NCBI GenBank assembly: GCA_009927275.1
Contig: RFNG01000044.1
Span: 1 to 48,488 of the forward strand
Reading direction: 5' to 3'
From: Sphingobacteriia bacterium
Lineage (GTDB): Bacteria > Bacteroidota > Bacteroidia > B-17B0 > Aurantibacillaceae
Length of the DNA stretch: 48,488 nucleotides
The notes beneath the pieces were generated by a model. The model saw only the letters and a list, made by a program, of their open reading frames with translations, had not been told where the DNA came from and ran no database searches. Positions 17,745 through 26,871 of this stretch are shown piece after piece; position 1 is the stretch's first letter, and the number at the start of each line of letters is the position of its first letter. The position numbers and the translations under genes are program-made.

Positions 17745-19041
17745 TTAATGCGATTTATTATACTGGTAAAACTTGTTTTGTTTTTGTCGAAAGCCTGTTG
17801 TTTTAAGGCCTCATAACTTAAAAATTTATTTCGTGCAGAAAACAAATTACGCCAGACGCCCTCACCCAGCACTATATTACCTGTAGGCCGGTTTCGGTAT
17901 AACTGATTGATATTACCTTGATATTGACCATCAAATTCATTGTATTCTATAATATCGGAAGCTTTTATGCTTTCTGATTTTGATTCAACGGAGCGGTTTT
18001 GGCGATTGTCATAAATTGAATATTCAAATTTATATTGCAAATACCGCTCGCCGCGAACATTGGCATACGAAACAGGATTATAGTCTGTAAAAACCTGATC
18101 GTTTTTTTTATACCTGTATTCTTGATACGCCGTATACGAAGTACGTCGAGGGCCAATGGTGTTTTGATTAAAGTCTGAAACGGAATATAAAACAATATGG
18201 CTTGCACCTGTAGCTTGTGCTAAAACATTTTGATGCAATTCCAATTGACTGGCAGATTTTAAAAATGTGGGTTCGTTAATGAATTCCAAGGTTGGGCTGG
18301 AAATAGAAAGAAAAGATTGGTATAATTGGGTTTCGGACTCTGACGAGGCTTTTGTGTTTTTGGGTAAAACTAAAATACGTTTTTGAAGCTTTAAAACTGT
18401 TAAATCGTATAAATCACTATAATCTTTATAATCTGTAGTAACGGTTTTAATAGTTTGTAAAGCCTGTATGGCTAATTCATATTTTTTTTGACCCAGCATT
18501 AAAACTGCTGTTTGATATTGTGGCTCACAAGATGCGATAACAAATAACTCTTCTGTATTTTTAAACTGTGGGTTAAACTTGCGGATTTTTTGAATATGTT
18601 GTAAGGCATCTGGGTACCGTTTTTTTCGAAGCCATTGCTTTGACTTTACGTATTGATCTTCTGAAAATGCTTCTAGTGCAACACTATAATCATCATCATA
18701 GGATTTAGGATAATCGAGTTGAATTTCAAATGACTGGCTTTGCTCACAATACGATTTTAGTTTTGTAAAATTTTCAAGACATGCTTCATAATCTTGAGTG
18801 CTGTAATTTTTAAAAAAATTGGTTGACAGCTGTGCCACATGGCGCTGCCCTATATCCTTAAGTTTTATACGGGCATCAATATACGTGGGTTTTGATTTGA
18901 TGGCATTTAAATACATTTCAGCCGCCATATCTATCATACCGCTTTCTTCATATTTTATTCCCTGTTTATAGTACCGTTTTGCACCAGAACAAGAACCAAA
19001 ACCAAAAATCCTAAAACTGTTATAATAAACGAGATTTTCAT
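17741..19041 (-). CDS. TPR/CsgG-like lipoprotein, start region frameshifted
   Basis: The open frame begins at 18937, but the sequence upstream encodes the missing start. From the ATG at 19041, one added base in the AA at 18994-18995 gives MKISFIITVLGFLVLVSC, a clean lipobox, followed by S-G-A-K-R-Y-Y-K-Q-G-I-K-Y-E-E-S-G and then the open frame (about 433 residues). The N-terminal half has TPR-like helices (M-A-A-E-M-Y-L-N-A-I, then Y-E-L-A-I-Q-A-L-Q-T-I). The second half, from R-I-L-V-L-P with N-E-P-T-F and A-T-G-A-S-H-I-V-L-Y-S-V-S-D, follows the CsgG/LpoB pattern. It overlaps the third module gene by 4 bases. A strong terminator sits only two bases upstream of the ATG. Confidence 0.65.
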
Positions 19042-19043
19042 AT

Positions 19044-19071
19044 AAAAAAAAAGCATCTTGCGATGCTTTTT
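19044..19071 (-). terminator. Rho-independent terminator after the LPP20 lipoprotein gene
   Basis: The perfect stem AAAAAGCATC/GATGCTTTTT with a 4-base loop is followed on the minus strand by a T-run of nine. It lies 17 bases past the stop of the 19089-19682 gene. It could also act weakly on plus-strand transcripts. Its T-run ends two bases before the ATG of the next minus-strand gene. Confidence 0.85.
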
Positions 19072-19088
19072 ATGGGATGGGGTTAAAT

Positions 19089-19682
19089 TTATGGACGGCT
19101 TTCTGCTAGTTTCTTCATTTCTTCGTCAAACACTTGCTGAAATTTCGCTTTGTCATAATCTAACTGAAGCTTTTTATCAGAACTAATGCGGGAATCCATT
19201 TTTTGAAAAATTTCATCTTTTTTGGCTTCTACCACTAAATAAACCTTGTATAAGCCCTGTTCATTGGTATAGGTTTCGGTTCCAATTTCGCGCATGTTCG
19301 CCATTTCTAAATTGGTAACCTCACGCGTCATTTCTTCAAATTTATTTTCATATTCTTTGTCTTTGCCCACGGTACGTTGGTTGGTATACTGATCAGAAAC
19401 CTTTTTCATAGTAGTTTGAATTAAACTGGCTAATTCAGACTTTGCGTTCATAAATGCAATTTTACGGGCTGCTGTTTCATCCTGAGATTCACCAATACCG
19501 CGTGCTCTGAAATGCTGATCATCACTTTTATATTGTTTATCAGATAAGGGCGATTCTACTTTTTTAAAACCGGTGTCTTTTACCGTTACCGTGGCGGCTT
19601 CTTTTTTTGATTTACATGATACCAGAACAATACCTGCAACCAAAGAAGTGGTTAGTGTCAGGGTATAAACAATTGATTTCAT
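19089..19682 (-). CDS. LPP20-family lipoprotein
   Basis: The 197-residue protein has a lipoprotein signal (V-A-G-I-V-L-V-S-C, Cys about residue 23). The mature part shows the LPP20 pattern: R-A-R-G-I-G-E-S near 61, helix A-A-R-K-I-A-F-M-N-A-K-S-E-L-A-S-L-I, a charged helical middle, and a final strand Y-K-V-Y-L-V-V-E-A-K-K. LPP20 proteins are outer-membrane lipoproteins first seen in Helicobacter; a related fold is in the flagellar protein FlgT. It has its own promoter-like element and is followed by a terminator, then the CsgG-like lipoprotein and a second LPP20-like protein. The three genes form a likely envelope module of unknown job. Confidence 0.82.
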   Translation of the reverse strand: MKSIVYTLTLTTSLVAGIVLVSCKSKKEAATVTVKDTGFKKVESPLSDKQYKSDDQHFRARGIGESQDETAARKIAFMNAKSELASLIQTTMKKVSDQYTNQRTVGKDKEYENKFEEMTREVTNLEMANMREIGTETYTNEQGLYKVYLVVEAKKDEIFQKMDSRISSDKKLQLDYDKAKFQQVFDEEMKKLAESRP

Positions 19683-19698
19683 AAGTTTTAAGTTTTAA

Positions 19699-19706
19699 CA
19701 AATATA
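19699..19706 (-). promoter_or_regulatory. -7 element for the LPP20 lipoprotein gene
   Basis: On the minus strand TATATTTG fits TAnnTTTG exactly and lies 16 bases before the ATG at 19682. It is upstream of the lipoprotein and downstream of parE, so the lipoprotein can be transcribed alone. Confidence 0.5.
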
Positions 19707-19746
19707 GCTTTAAAATTGTAAAAAATTCGTTAATAAATGCTATTTA

Positions 19747-19780
19747 TTGGCTTTAACCGTTAATTGGCTTTAACCGTTAA
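19747..19780. repeat. 17-bp tandem duplication at the parE stop codon
   Basis: Two exact copies of TTGGCTTTAACCGTTAA lie head to tail at 19747-19763 and 19764-19780. On the minus strand the junction creates the stop of parE. With a single copy the protein would end A-N-K-stop instead of A-N-stop. Confidence 0.95.
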
Positions 19781-21628
19781 TTGCGCTTCGGTATCTTTTT
19801 CCATTTTTAAATTTTGAATGATAAACTCTTGTCTATCAGGCGTATTTTTGCCCATATAATAACTTAACAGTTCTTGAATACTGGCTTTTTGATCCAATAA
19901 AACGGGCTCAAGGCGGATATCTTTGCCAATAAAATTTCTAAATTCATCAGGCGAAATTTCACCTAAACCCTTAAATCGTGTTATTTCAGGTTTTGGTCCA
20001 AGGTCGGCAATGGCAGTTACGCGTTCAGCATCTGAATAACAATAACGTGTTTCCTTTTTGTTTCTGACTCTAAACAAGGGGGTTTGCAAAATTTTTACGT
20101 GATTATTTTTTACCAAATCGGGGAAAAACTGCAGGAAAAATGTTAATAGCAACAACCTTATATGCATCCCATCAACATCGGCATCGGTAGCTATTATTAT
20201 GTTATTGTAGCGTAATTCTTCCAGTGAATCTTCAATATTTAATGCTGCCTGCAATAAATTAAATTCTTCATTTTCATAAACTACTTTTTTTCCCAAACCA
20301 AAGCAATTTAAAGGCTTTCCCTTTAAGCTAAAAACAGCCTGTGTGTTTACATCGCGGGTTTTAGTTATAGATCCGCTAGCGGAATCACCTTCACAGATAA
20401 ACAACGTGGTATCCAGTCGGCGTGCATCTTTACTGTCATCCAAATGCACCCTACAGTCGCGTAATTTTTTGTTGTGCAGCGAGGCTTTTTTGGCGCGCTC
20501 GCGGGCTAACTTTTGAATGCCCGATAACTCTTTACGCTCTCGTTCGTTAGCTTGTATTTTAACTTCAATGGCTTTAGCGGTTTCAGGATTTTTGTGTAAA
20601 AAATTATCAAGCTGTTCTTTAATAAATTCACCCACAAAACTGCGCATGCTTTGGCCGCCGGGAGCAATTTCCTGTGAACCTAATTTGGTTTTTGTTTGAG
20701 ATTCAAAAACAGGCTCTTGAACTTTTACTGAAATAGCTGCAATTATGGATTTTCGTATATCTGAAGGGTCAAATTCTTTCTTAAAAAAATCGCGTACAGT
20801 TTTAACAATGGCTTCCCGGAATGCCGCCAGATGTGTACCGCCTTGTGTTGTATACTGGCCATTAACATAGCTGTAATATTCTTCTGAAAAGTGCTCATTA
20901 CTATGTGTTAATGCTAATTCTATATCCGTTCCTTTTAAATGTACTATGGGATACAATATTTCGCCACTGATGTTTTTTTCAAGTAAATCTTTTAATCCGT
21001 TTTTAGATTCATAAACCTGGCCGTTAAAATATAACTTAAGACCCGTATTTAAAAACGCATAATTCCATAACATACGGTCGATATACTCGAGTACAAAATG
21101 AAAATTTTTAAAGATGCTGTCATCGGGCATAAACTCTACATAGGTGCCATTTTTTTCTTGTATGCCCGATTGAAGACGATGGTCTTTAACAAGCACCCCA
21201 CGGCTAAATTCAGCACTTTTTACCTGCCCGTCGCGAAAGGACGATACTTTAAACTGTTTAGACAGGGCATTTACGGCTTTAGTACCTACCCCGTTTAATC
21301 CAATGGATTTTTTAAATGCTTCACTGTCGTATTTTCCTCCTGTATTTATTTTTGAAACTACCTCTACCACTTTTCCCAAAGGGATGCCCCTGCCATAGTC
21401 TCGAATACCTACTACACCGTCTTTAAGTGAAATATCAATACGATCTCCCTCGCCCATCATAAATTCATCAATGGCATTATCCATGACTTCTTTAATAAGC
21501 ACATAAATACCGTCATCAAAGGCGCTGCCGTCGCCTAATTTACCGATATACATACCCGGTCGGGTACGGATATGATCCTTCCAGTCGAGGGATTTAATAC
21601 TGTCTTCGTTATAATTTGATTTTGCCAT
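19760..21628 (-). CDS. parE: DNA topoisomerase IV subunit B
   Basis: The 622-residue protein has a GHKL ATPase domain (E-V-M-D-N-A-I-D-E at about 46-54, then G-R-G-I-P-L-G and G-L-N-G-V-G-T-K-A), a transducer region (Q-T-K-T-K-L-G), and a Toprim domain with C-E-G-D-S-A-S-G-S and D-A-D-V-D-G-M-H-I. Length and lack of a long GyrB-type insert favour ParE over GyrB. It forms a heterotetramer with ParC to decatenate chromosomes. It is the last gene of a tight ychF-AIM24-parE run with 2-base gaps. parC, often adjacent to parE, is not next to it here. Its stop codon lies within a 17-bp tandem duplication. Confidence 0.93.
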   Translation of the reverse strand: MAKSNYNEDSIKSLDWKDHIRTRPGMYIGKLGDGSAFDDGIYVLIKEVMDNAIDEFMMGEGDRIDISLKDGVVGIRDYGRGIPLGKVVEVVSKINTGGKYDSEAFKKSIGLNGVGTKAVNALSKQFKVSSFRDGQVKSAEFSRGVLVKDHRLQSGIQEKNGTYVEFMPDDSIFKNFHFVLEYIDRMLWNYAFLNTGLKLYFNGQVYESKNGLKDLLEKNISGEILYPIVHLKGTDIELALTHSNEHFSEEYYSYVNGQYTTQGGTHLAAFREAIVKTVRDFFKKEFDPSDIRKSIIAAISVKVQEPVFESQTKTKLGSQEIAPGGQSMRSFVGEFIKEQLDNFLHKNPETAKAIEVKIQANERERKELSGIQKLARERAKKASLHNKKLRDCRVHLDDSKDARRLDTTLFICEGDSASGSITKTRDVNTQAVFSLKGKPLNCFGLGKKVVYENEEFNLLQAALNIEDSLEELRYNNIIIATDADVDGMHIRLLLLTFFLQFFPDLVKNNHVKILQTPLFRVRNKKETRYCYSDAERVTAIADLGPKPEITRFKGLGEISPDEFRNFIGKDIRLEPVLLDQKASIQELLSYYMGKNTPDRQEFIIQNLKMEKDTEAQLTVKAN

Positions 21629-21630
21629 AG

Positions 21631-22420
21631 TTATATTCCATCACCGTCAAACATGTTGCCCAATCCTCCAAGGATGCTGCCTTCTTCTTTTCTGCCTCCC
21701 GTACGGCCATACGATAAAATACGACCGGCTAATCTGCTAATGGGTAAGGTTTGTAACCAAAGTGTACCCGGACCTGTTAATTGTGCATAAAACAAGCCTT
21801 CGCCGCCAAATAAAGAGTTTTTAATGCCCCCAACAAATTGTATATCGTAATCGATGGTTTGAGTAAAGGCCACAATACAACCTGTATCCACTTTTAAGCG
21901 TTCGCCGGCTTGCAATTGTTTTTGAATTACATGACCCCCCGCTATGCACAAAAGCCCATCCGTCACCCTCAAGTTTTTGCATAATAAACCCCTCACCGCC
22001 AAACAAACCGGTGCCTAATTTTTTTTGAAACTCAATGCCCACAGCTACACCTTTGGCTGCACATAAAAAACTATCTTTTTGACATATGATTTTACCGCCT
22101 AACTGTGCCAATTGCAAGGGTATAATTTTTCCTGAATACGGGGCAGCAAATGTTACATTTAAACGGCGATGTGATGCATTTGTATACACGGTCATAAATA
22201 AATTTTCACCCGTTAACAATCGTTTTCCGGCTGAAAATAATTTTCCCATAAAACCGGTTTGATTGCCGTCACCAAAAAGAGTTTCCATGGTGATTCCGTC
22301 ATTCATCATCATAAAGCTACCAGGCTCCGCAATTACTGCTTCCTGTGGGTCTAGTTCAATTTCAACACATTGCATTTCTTCGCCATGCAATACATAATCA
22401 ATTTCGTGGTTTTTATTCAT
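21631..22420 (-). pseudogene. AIM24/TIGR00266 family protein, frameshifted
   Basis: Two pieces (21821-22420 and 21631-22002) together encode about 262 residues of the widespread AIM24 family: [12 protein letters not shown] near the start, [17 protein letters not shown] in the middle and [16 protein letters not shown] at the end. The break is a run of six C at 21935-21940; five would restore F-V-H-S-G-G-H-V-I-Q-K. Unlike the other frameshifts here, this is an inserted base. The fold is a beta-helix-like trimer in related structures; the molecular role in bacteria is unknown. It sits between ychF and parE with 2-base gaps. Confidence 0.88.
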
Positions 22421-22422
22421 AT

Positions 22423-23523
22423 TTATACATTAAATCTAAAATGCATGATGTCACCGTCGTTTACGGTGTACTCTTTACCTTCAATTTTCAACTTTCCGGC
22501 ATCACGGCAGGCAGACTCTGAGCCTAAGCGAATAAAATCTTCATAGGCAATAACCTCGGCTTTAATAAACCCTTTTTCAAAATCGGTATGAATAACGCCG
22601 GCGGCCTGTGGCGCTTTCATGCCTTTGGTAATGGTCCAAGCGCGAACTTCTTTTTCGCCTGCCGTAAAATACGTTTGTAATTTAAGCAAGCTGTATGAAG
22701 CTTTAATAAGCTTGTTGACGCCGGGCTCTTCGAGTCCTAAATCGCTAAGAAACATTTGCTTTTCTTCGTATGTTTCCAGTGCTGCAATTTCGCTTTCCAT
22801 TTGTGCGGTTATCACCATAATTTCTGCCTGTTCGTGAGCCACTGCTTTTTTTACGTTTTCTACATACGTATTTCCTGTTTTTGCAGAACGTTCATCAACA
22901 TTACAAACATACAGTACCGGCTTTAGTGTTAACAACTGAAGATCGGCAACCCATTCTAATTCATTGTCATCTAAATGCGCGCTGCGTGCCGCCTGACCCG
23001 ATTCTAAAACTGTTTTAACACGCGATAATACTTGAAATTGTTTAAGAGCTTCTTTGTCGGTTCCTGTTTTAGCCTGTTTTTCAATGCGTTTAAGTTTTTG
23101 GTCAACGCTCTCTAAATCTTTAAGCTGTAACTCGGTATCAATAATTTCTTTGTCTGCAACAGGATTTACCTTACCATCAACATGAATTACGTTAGGGTCG
23201 TCAAAACATCGTAGCACGTGTAAAATGGCTTGGCATTCGCGAATGTTTGCTAAGAATTTATTTCCCAGGCCCTCTCCTTTGCTGGCGCCTTTTACGAGTC
23301 CGGCAATATCTACAATTTCAACCGTTGTAGGAATTGTATGTTGAGGTTTTACCAAATTTACCAAAGCATTTAAACGCAAATCGGGAACGGTAATGGTGCC
23401 TATGTTGGGCTCAATGGTACAAAATGGAAAATTTGCAGCTTGGGCTTTGGCATTACTTAAACAATTAAACAGGGTAGATTTTCCAACATTGGGTAAACCA
23501 ACAATTCCGCATTTGAGAGCCAT
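22423..23523 (-). CDS. ychF: YchF/Ola1-type redox-regulated ATPase
   Basis: The 366-residue length is typical. Motif G1 is GLPNVGKST at residues 8-16, the switch region is [21 protein letters not shown], and N-V-D replaces the usual NKxD (C-N-V-D-E), a hallmark of YchF, which prefers ATP over GTP. A C-terminal TGS domain is present ([17 protein letters not shown]). The protein binds ribosomes and is linked to stress and translation control. A -7 element lies five bases before the ATG, so the mRNA may be leaderless or nearly so. It heads the ychF-AIM24-parE run. Confidence 0.96.
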   Translation of the reverse strand: MALKCGIVGLPNVGKSTLFNCLSNAKAQAANFPFCTIEPNIGTITVPDLRLNALVNLVKPQHTIPTTVEIVDIAGLVKGASKGEGLGNKFLANIRECQAILHVLRCFDDPNVIHVDGKVNPVADKEIIDTELQLKDLESVDQKLKRIEKQAKTGTDKEALKQFQVLSRVKTVLESGQAARSAHLDDNELEWVADLQLLTLKPVLYVCNVDERSAKTGNTYVENVKKAVAHEQAEIMVITAQMESEIAALETYEEKQMFLSDLGLEEPGVNKLIKASYSLLKLQTYFTAGEKEVRAWTITKGMKAPQAAGVIHTDFEKGFIKAEVIAYEDFIRLGSESACRDAGKLKIEGKEYTVNDGDIMHFRFNV

Positions 23524-23528
23524 AGCTG

Positions 23529-23536
23529 CAAAGATA
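23529..23536 (-). promoter_or_regulatory. -7 element for ychF
   Basis: TATCTTTG on the minus strand is a perfect TAnnTTTG. Only five bases separate it from the ychF ATG, so transcription would start at or near the start codon. The same TATCTTTGCA string precedes both tRNA genes in this window. Confidence 0.6.
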
Positions 23537-23643
23537 CGTTTTAGAGATTTTATTTTTTTTATAAATGAACCCTATAGACCACGGAGTTGTTAACAGCACC
23601 CGTATATTTTCAACAGCATTGTAAAGGCTTCATATAGTTATTT

Positions 23644-23651
23644 TACCTTTA
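23644..23651 (+). promoter_or_regulatory. Probable -7 element for the transketolase operon
   Basis: TACCTTTA differs from TAnnTTTG at the last base. A TTG lies 22 bases upstream, in the right range for the -33 box. The reconstructed tktN ATG at 23660 is 8 bases downstream. Confidence 0.35.
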
Positions 23652-23682
23652 CAAAATTGATGGAGCACTCGCTAAAACTTGT

Positions 23683-24498
23683 ATGCAAATGAGGCGTGAT
23701 ATTGTACGCATGGTGCATGCTGTAAATTCTGGGCATCCGGGCGGTTCGTTAGGTTGTGTTGAGTTTTTTGTAGCCCTTTATGGACATATTCTTAAACATA
23801 CGCCCAAGGCTTTTACCATGGACGGAATGGGTGAGGATTTGTTTTTTTTAAGTAATGGCCATATCAGCCCTGTATTTTATAGCGTTTTGGCACGTTATGG
23901 CTATTTTGAAGTACATGAATTAAACAGTTTTAGAAAACTTAATAGCCGTTTGCAAGGCCATCCCACAACACACGATCGTCTGCCTGGTGTTAGAATTGCC
24001 AGCGGTTCTTTAGGCCAAGGGCTAAGCGTTGCCATTGGTGCAGCTCAGGCGAAAACACTAAACCAAGATCCCCATTTAGTTTACAGCCTTCATGGCGATG
24101 GTGAATTACAAGAAGGTCAAATTTGGGAGGCTGTTATGTATGCGGCGGCAAAGGGAATAGACAATCTTATTGCTACCATTGATTATAACGGACGGCAAAT
24201 TGATGGCAATGTAGCCACGGTATTGGATTTGGGTAATTTAAAAACCAAGTTTGAAGCATTTGGTTGGACAACATTAATCAATGAAAATGGCAATGATTTA
24301 AAAGCTGTTATTGAAACCTTAAAATTGGCCAAAAGTTTTGCTCATAAAGGCCGGCCTGTAGTTATCATTATGCATACCGAAATGGGCATGGGGGTTGATT
24401 TTATGATGGGAACACATAAATGGCATGGTTCAGCGCCCAACGACGAGCAATTACAACGTGCGCTATCTCAACTTTCCGAAACATTAGGAGATTTTTAA
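23683..24498 (+). CDS. tktN: Transketolase, N-terminal (TPP-binding) subunit
   Basis: The intact frame starts at 23683 (271 residues). The native start is probably the ATG at 23660: one more A in the run at 23674-23677 would give M-E-H-S-L-K-T-C-M-Q-M-R-R-D-I-V. Thiamine-diphosphate signatures are present: V-N-S-G-H-P-G-G-S-L-G near the start, G-S-L-G-Q-G-L-S-V-A-I-G, and G-D-G-E-L-Q-E-G-Q-I-W-E-A. Transketolase moves two-carbon units between sugar phosphates in the pentose phosphate pathway. In this genome the enzyme is split into two genes; the C-terminal half is at 25899-26861, with a von Willebrand A-domain gene between them. Confidence 0.93.
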   Translation: MQMRRDIVRMVHAVNSGHPGGSLGCVEFFVALYGHILKHTPKAFTMDGMGEDLFFLSNGHISPVFYSVLARYGYFEVHELNSFRKLNSRLQGHPTTHDRLPGVRIASGSLGQGLSVAIGAAQAKTLNQDPHLVYSLHGDGELQEGQIWEAVMYAAAKGIDNLIATIDYNGRQIDGNVATVLDLGNLKTKFEAFGWTTLINENGNDLKAVIETLKLAKSFAHKGRPVVIIMHTEMGMGVDFMMGTHKWHGSAPNDEQLQRALSQLSETLGDF

Positions 24499-24499
24499 A

Positions 24500-25897
24500 A
24501 TGTATTTTTTTTCGCTCAAGCCGATGCTTGCTTTAATGCTAGGACTTGGATTGGGTATTTCTATTTTTTTAACCCCCTTACGTGCACAACAACCTTTTAC
24601 AAAGCTTCGTGTATTGCTAATTCTGGATTGTTCATACAGCATGTATTCAAATTGGGGACAAGAAACCCGGATGGATATTGCGAAGCGTAAAATTTCGCAA
24701 TTTATTGACAGTGTTTCCAAATTACCAAACATTGAACTGGGATTACGTTGTTATGGTCATACTACACTTTATAAACCCGATCGTAATTGTGAAGACACGC
24801 GTCTTGAAATTCCATTTGGAAAGGGAATTGAAACTGCAAACCCAATAAAAAAACGTATTAAATCGCTTGAGCCCATGGGAACAACCCCCATTGCATATTC
24901 TATTGGACAGGCCGCTTATGATTTTCCAAAAGCCGATGACTACCGCAACTTGATTTTATTAATTACCGATGGGCTTGAAGAATGCCAAGGTAATCCATGT
25001 TACATAAGCCAAGAACTGCAGAATAAAGGTATTATTACCAAACCTTACATTATTGGTTTAAACGTCCCCTTGCAAGATCAGGCCCAACTGGGTTGTATTG
25101 GCAGATATTTTAATGCAGATGCTCCCGATGCGTTTTTACCCGCCATGTATGCTGCTTTTTCTGATATGGCATTTGCAACAACCGCTCAAGTATTTTTATT
25201 GGACGAGCAACAACAGCCCACAGAAAGCGATGTGCTGATGACCTTTACTGATGAACAAGGTTATGAACGATATAACTGGATACATAGCTTAAATGCACTA
25301 GGGACCCCAGACACCTTGATTTTAAACCCTCTATACAATTACAGCATTCGTATTCATACCCTTCCGCCGGTTATTTCTAAAAAAAATTCTATTATTACAG
25401 GCAGGCATAACATAATTCCTATAGCAGTTCCTCAGGGTAGTTTGCAGCTTGATATTTCTGGTGCGCCCATTTGGTTTACACCCTCTGCTGTTATACATGT
25501 AGCAGGCCAGTCTGATTTTGTTAATGTTCAAGCGTTTCAAAGTAGTGTAAAGTATTTAAAAGGTCTTTACGATGTTGAAATTTTAACCCTGCCGCGCATA
25601 TATGCCAAAGCCGTTACAATTGAATCTCGAAAAATTAAACACCTTGAAATTCCTGCTTCTGGAGCAATAACATTTGTAAAAGCAAAACCCGGAAGTTTTA
25701 CTTTATTTGTAGTTGAACAAACTTTGCCGCGTTGGATTCATACGCTCAAGAACGAGGAGGGTGAAGAGTTAGTGTTTTTATTACCTGGCACCTACCGAAT
25801 GGTGTATCAATTTCAAAATCAAAACCGTATTGAAGGCAGTAAAACTATAGATTTTACTGTTCAATCGGGAATTCAAAAACGTATTCAAATCAATTAA
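24500..25897 (+). CDS. Secreted von Willebrand factor A-domain protein inside the transketolase operon
   Basis: The 465-residue protein has a signal peptide (about residues 1-30, ending P-L-R-A-Q). The vWA domain follows, with the metal-binding MIDAS motif Asp43-Ser45-Ser47 (D-C-S-Y-S), a Thr in M-G-T-T-P-I-A-Y-S and Asp in L-I-T-D-G-L-E-E-C. Residues 225-465 form several beta-rich segments similar to Ig- or carboxypeptidase-regulatory-like folds. vWA domains bind protein ligands through Mg2+; here the target would be periplasmic or outside the cell. It starts one base after tktN and ends one base before tktC, so it must be co-translated with a cytoplasmic enzyme it has no obvious link to. 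Confidence 0.82.
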   Translation: MYFFSLKPMLALMLGLGLGISIFLTPLRAQQPFTKLRVLLILDCSYSMYSNWGQETRMDIAKRKISQFIDSVSKLPNIELGLRCYGHTTLYKPDRNCEDTRLEIPFGKGIETANPIKKRIKSLEPMGTTPIAYSIGQAAYDFPKADDYRNLILLITDGLEECQGNPCYISQELQNKGIITKPYIIGLNVPLQDQAQLGCIGRYFNADAPDAFLPAMYAAFSDMAFATTAQVFLLDEQQQPTESDVLMTFTDEQGYERYNWIHSLNALGTPDTLILNPLYNYSIRIHTLPPVISKKNSIITGRHNIIPIAVPQGSLQLDISGAPIWFTPSAVIHVAGQSDFVNVQAFQSSVKYLKGLYDVEILTLPRIYAKAVTIESRKIKHLEIPASGAITFVKAKPGSFTLFVVEQTLPRWIHTLKNEEGEELVFLLPGTYRMVYQFQNQNRIEGSKTIDFTVQSGIQKRIQIN

Positions 25898-25898
25898 T

Positions 25899-26861
25899 AT
25901 GCAATTTCAAAACACAGGATTAAAAGATACCCGTTCCGGATTTGGAGCCGGCTTACTTGAATTGGGCCAAACACACCCTGAGGTTGTCGCTTTATGTGCA
26001 GACCTAACAGGATCCTTAAAAATGGATGCTTTTCAAAAACAATTTCCTGAACGCTTTTTTCAAGTTGGGATTGCAGAAGCCAACATGATGGGCATTGCCG
26101 CCGGTTTAACCATTGGCGGAAAAATCCCGTTTACCGGCACGTTTGCCAACTTTAGTACCGGCCGCGTTTACGATCAAATTCGTCAAAGCATTGCCTACTC
26201 AGAAAAAAATGTAAAGATTTGCGCATCGCATGCCGGTTTAACGCTGGGCGAAGATGGTGCAACGCATCAAATTTTAGAAGACATCGGATTAATGAAAATG
26301 TTGCCTCACATGACGGTAATAAACACCTGTGACTATAATCAAACTAAAGCGGCTACACGGGCTATCGCTCATTACAATGGACCCGTTTACTTGCGTTTTG
26401 GACGTCCGGCAGTACCCAATTTTATACCCGAAGATTTTGAATTTCATATTGGCAAGGCCCTTATGCTAAAACCCGGAACGGATATAAGCATTTTTGCCAC
26501 GGGACATTTGGTATGGAAGGCTTTAGAAGCGGCTGAAATTTTAAAAGATCAGGGTATTTCCGCTGAGGTTATAAACATTCATACAATAAAACCATTTGAC
26601 GAAGCATCCGTTATTGCGTCTGTAAAAAAAACGGGTTGTGCTGTAAGTGCCGAAGAGCATCAAAAACATGGAGGCTTAGGCGATAGTATTGCACAGGTAT
26701 TAGCAGAACATTTTCCATCACCATTAGAATATGTAGCGGTTAATGATCGGTTTGGCGAAAGCGGTACTCCTGAAGAACTTCTGCGAAAATACCACCTAGA
26801 TACACCTGATATTGTAGCAGCTGCCACACGCAGTATTGCCAGGAAAACAAAACCTACATAA
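25899..26861 (+). CDS. tktC: Transketolase, C-terminal subunit
   Basis: The 320-residue protein corresponds to the pyrimidine-binding and C-terminal domains of transketolase. It has D-L-T-G-S near residue 33, catalytic Glu in [21 protein letters not shown] and [17 protein letters not shown], which bind thiamine diphosphate and substrate. It pairs with the N-terminal half encoded upstream. The split arrangement occurs in many Bacteroidota and archaea. It is last in its operon; only ten bases separate its stop from the stop of the convergent ligase gene, and I see no hairpin between them. Confidence 0.95.
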   Translation: MQFQNTGLKDTRSGFGAGLLELGQTHPEVVALCADLTGSLKMDAFQKQFPERFFQVGIAEANMMGIAAGLTIGGKIPFTGTFANFSTGRVYDQIRQSIAYSEKNVKICASHAGLTLGEDGATHQILEDIGLMKMLPHMTVINTCDYNQTKAATRAIAHYNGPVYLRFGRPAVPNFIPEDFEFHIGKALMLKPGTDISIFATGHLVWKALEAAEILKDQGISAEVINIHTIKPFDEASVIASVKKTGCAVSAEEHQKHGGLGDSIAQVLAEHFPSPLEYVAVNDRFGESGTPEELLRKYHLDTPDIVAAATRSIARKTKPT

Positions 26862-26871
26862 GTTAAAAGAC

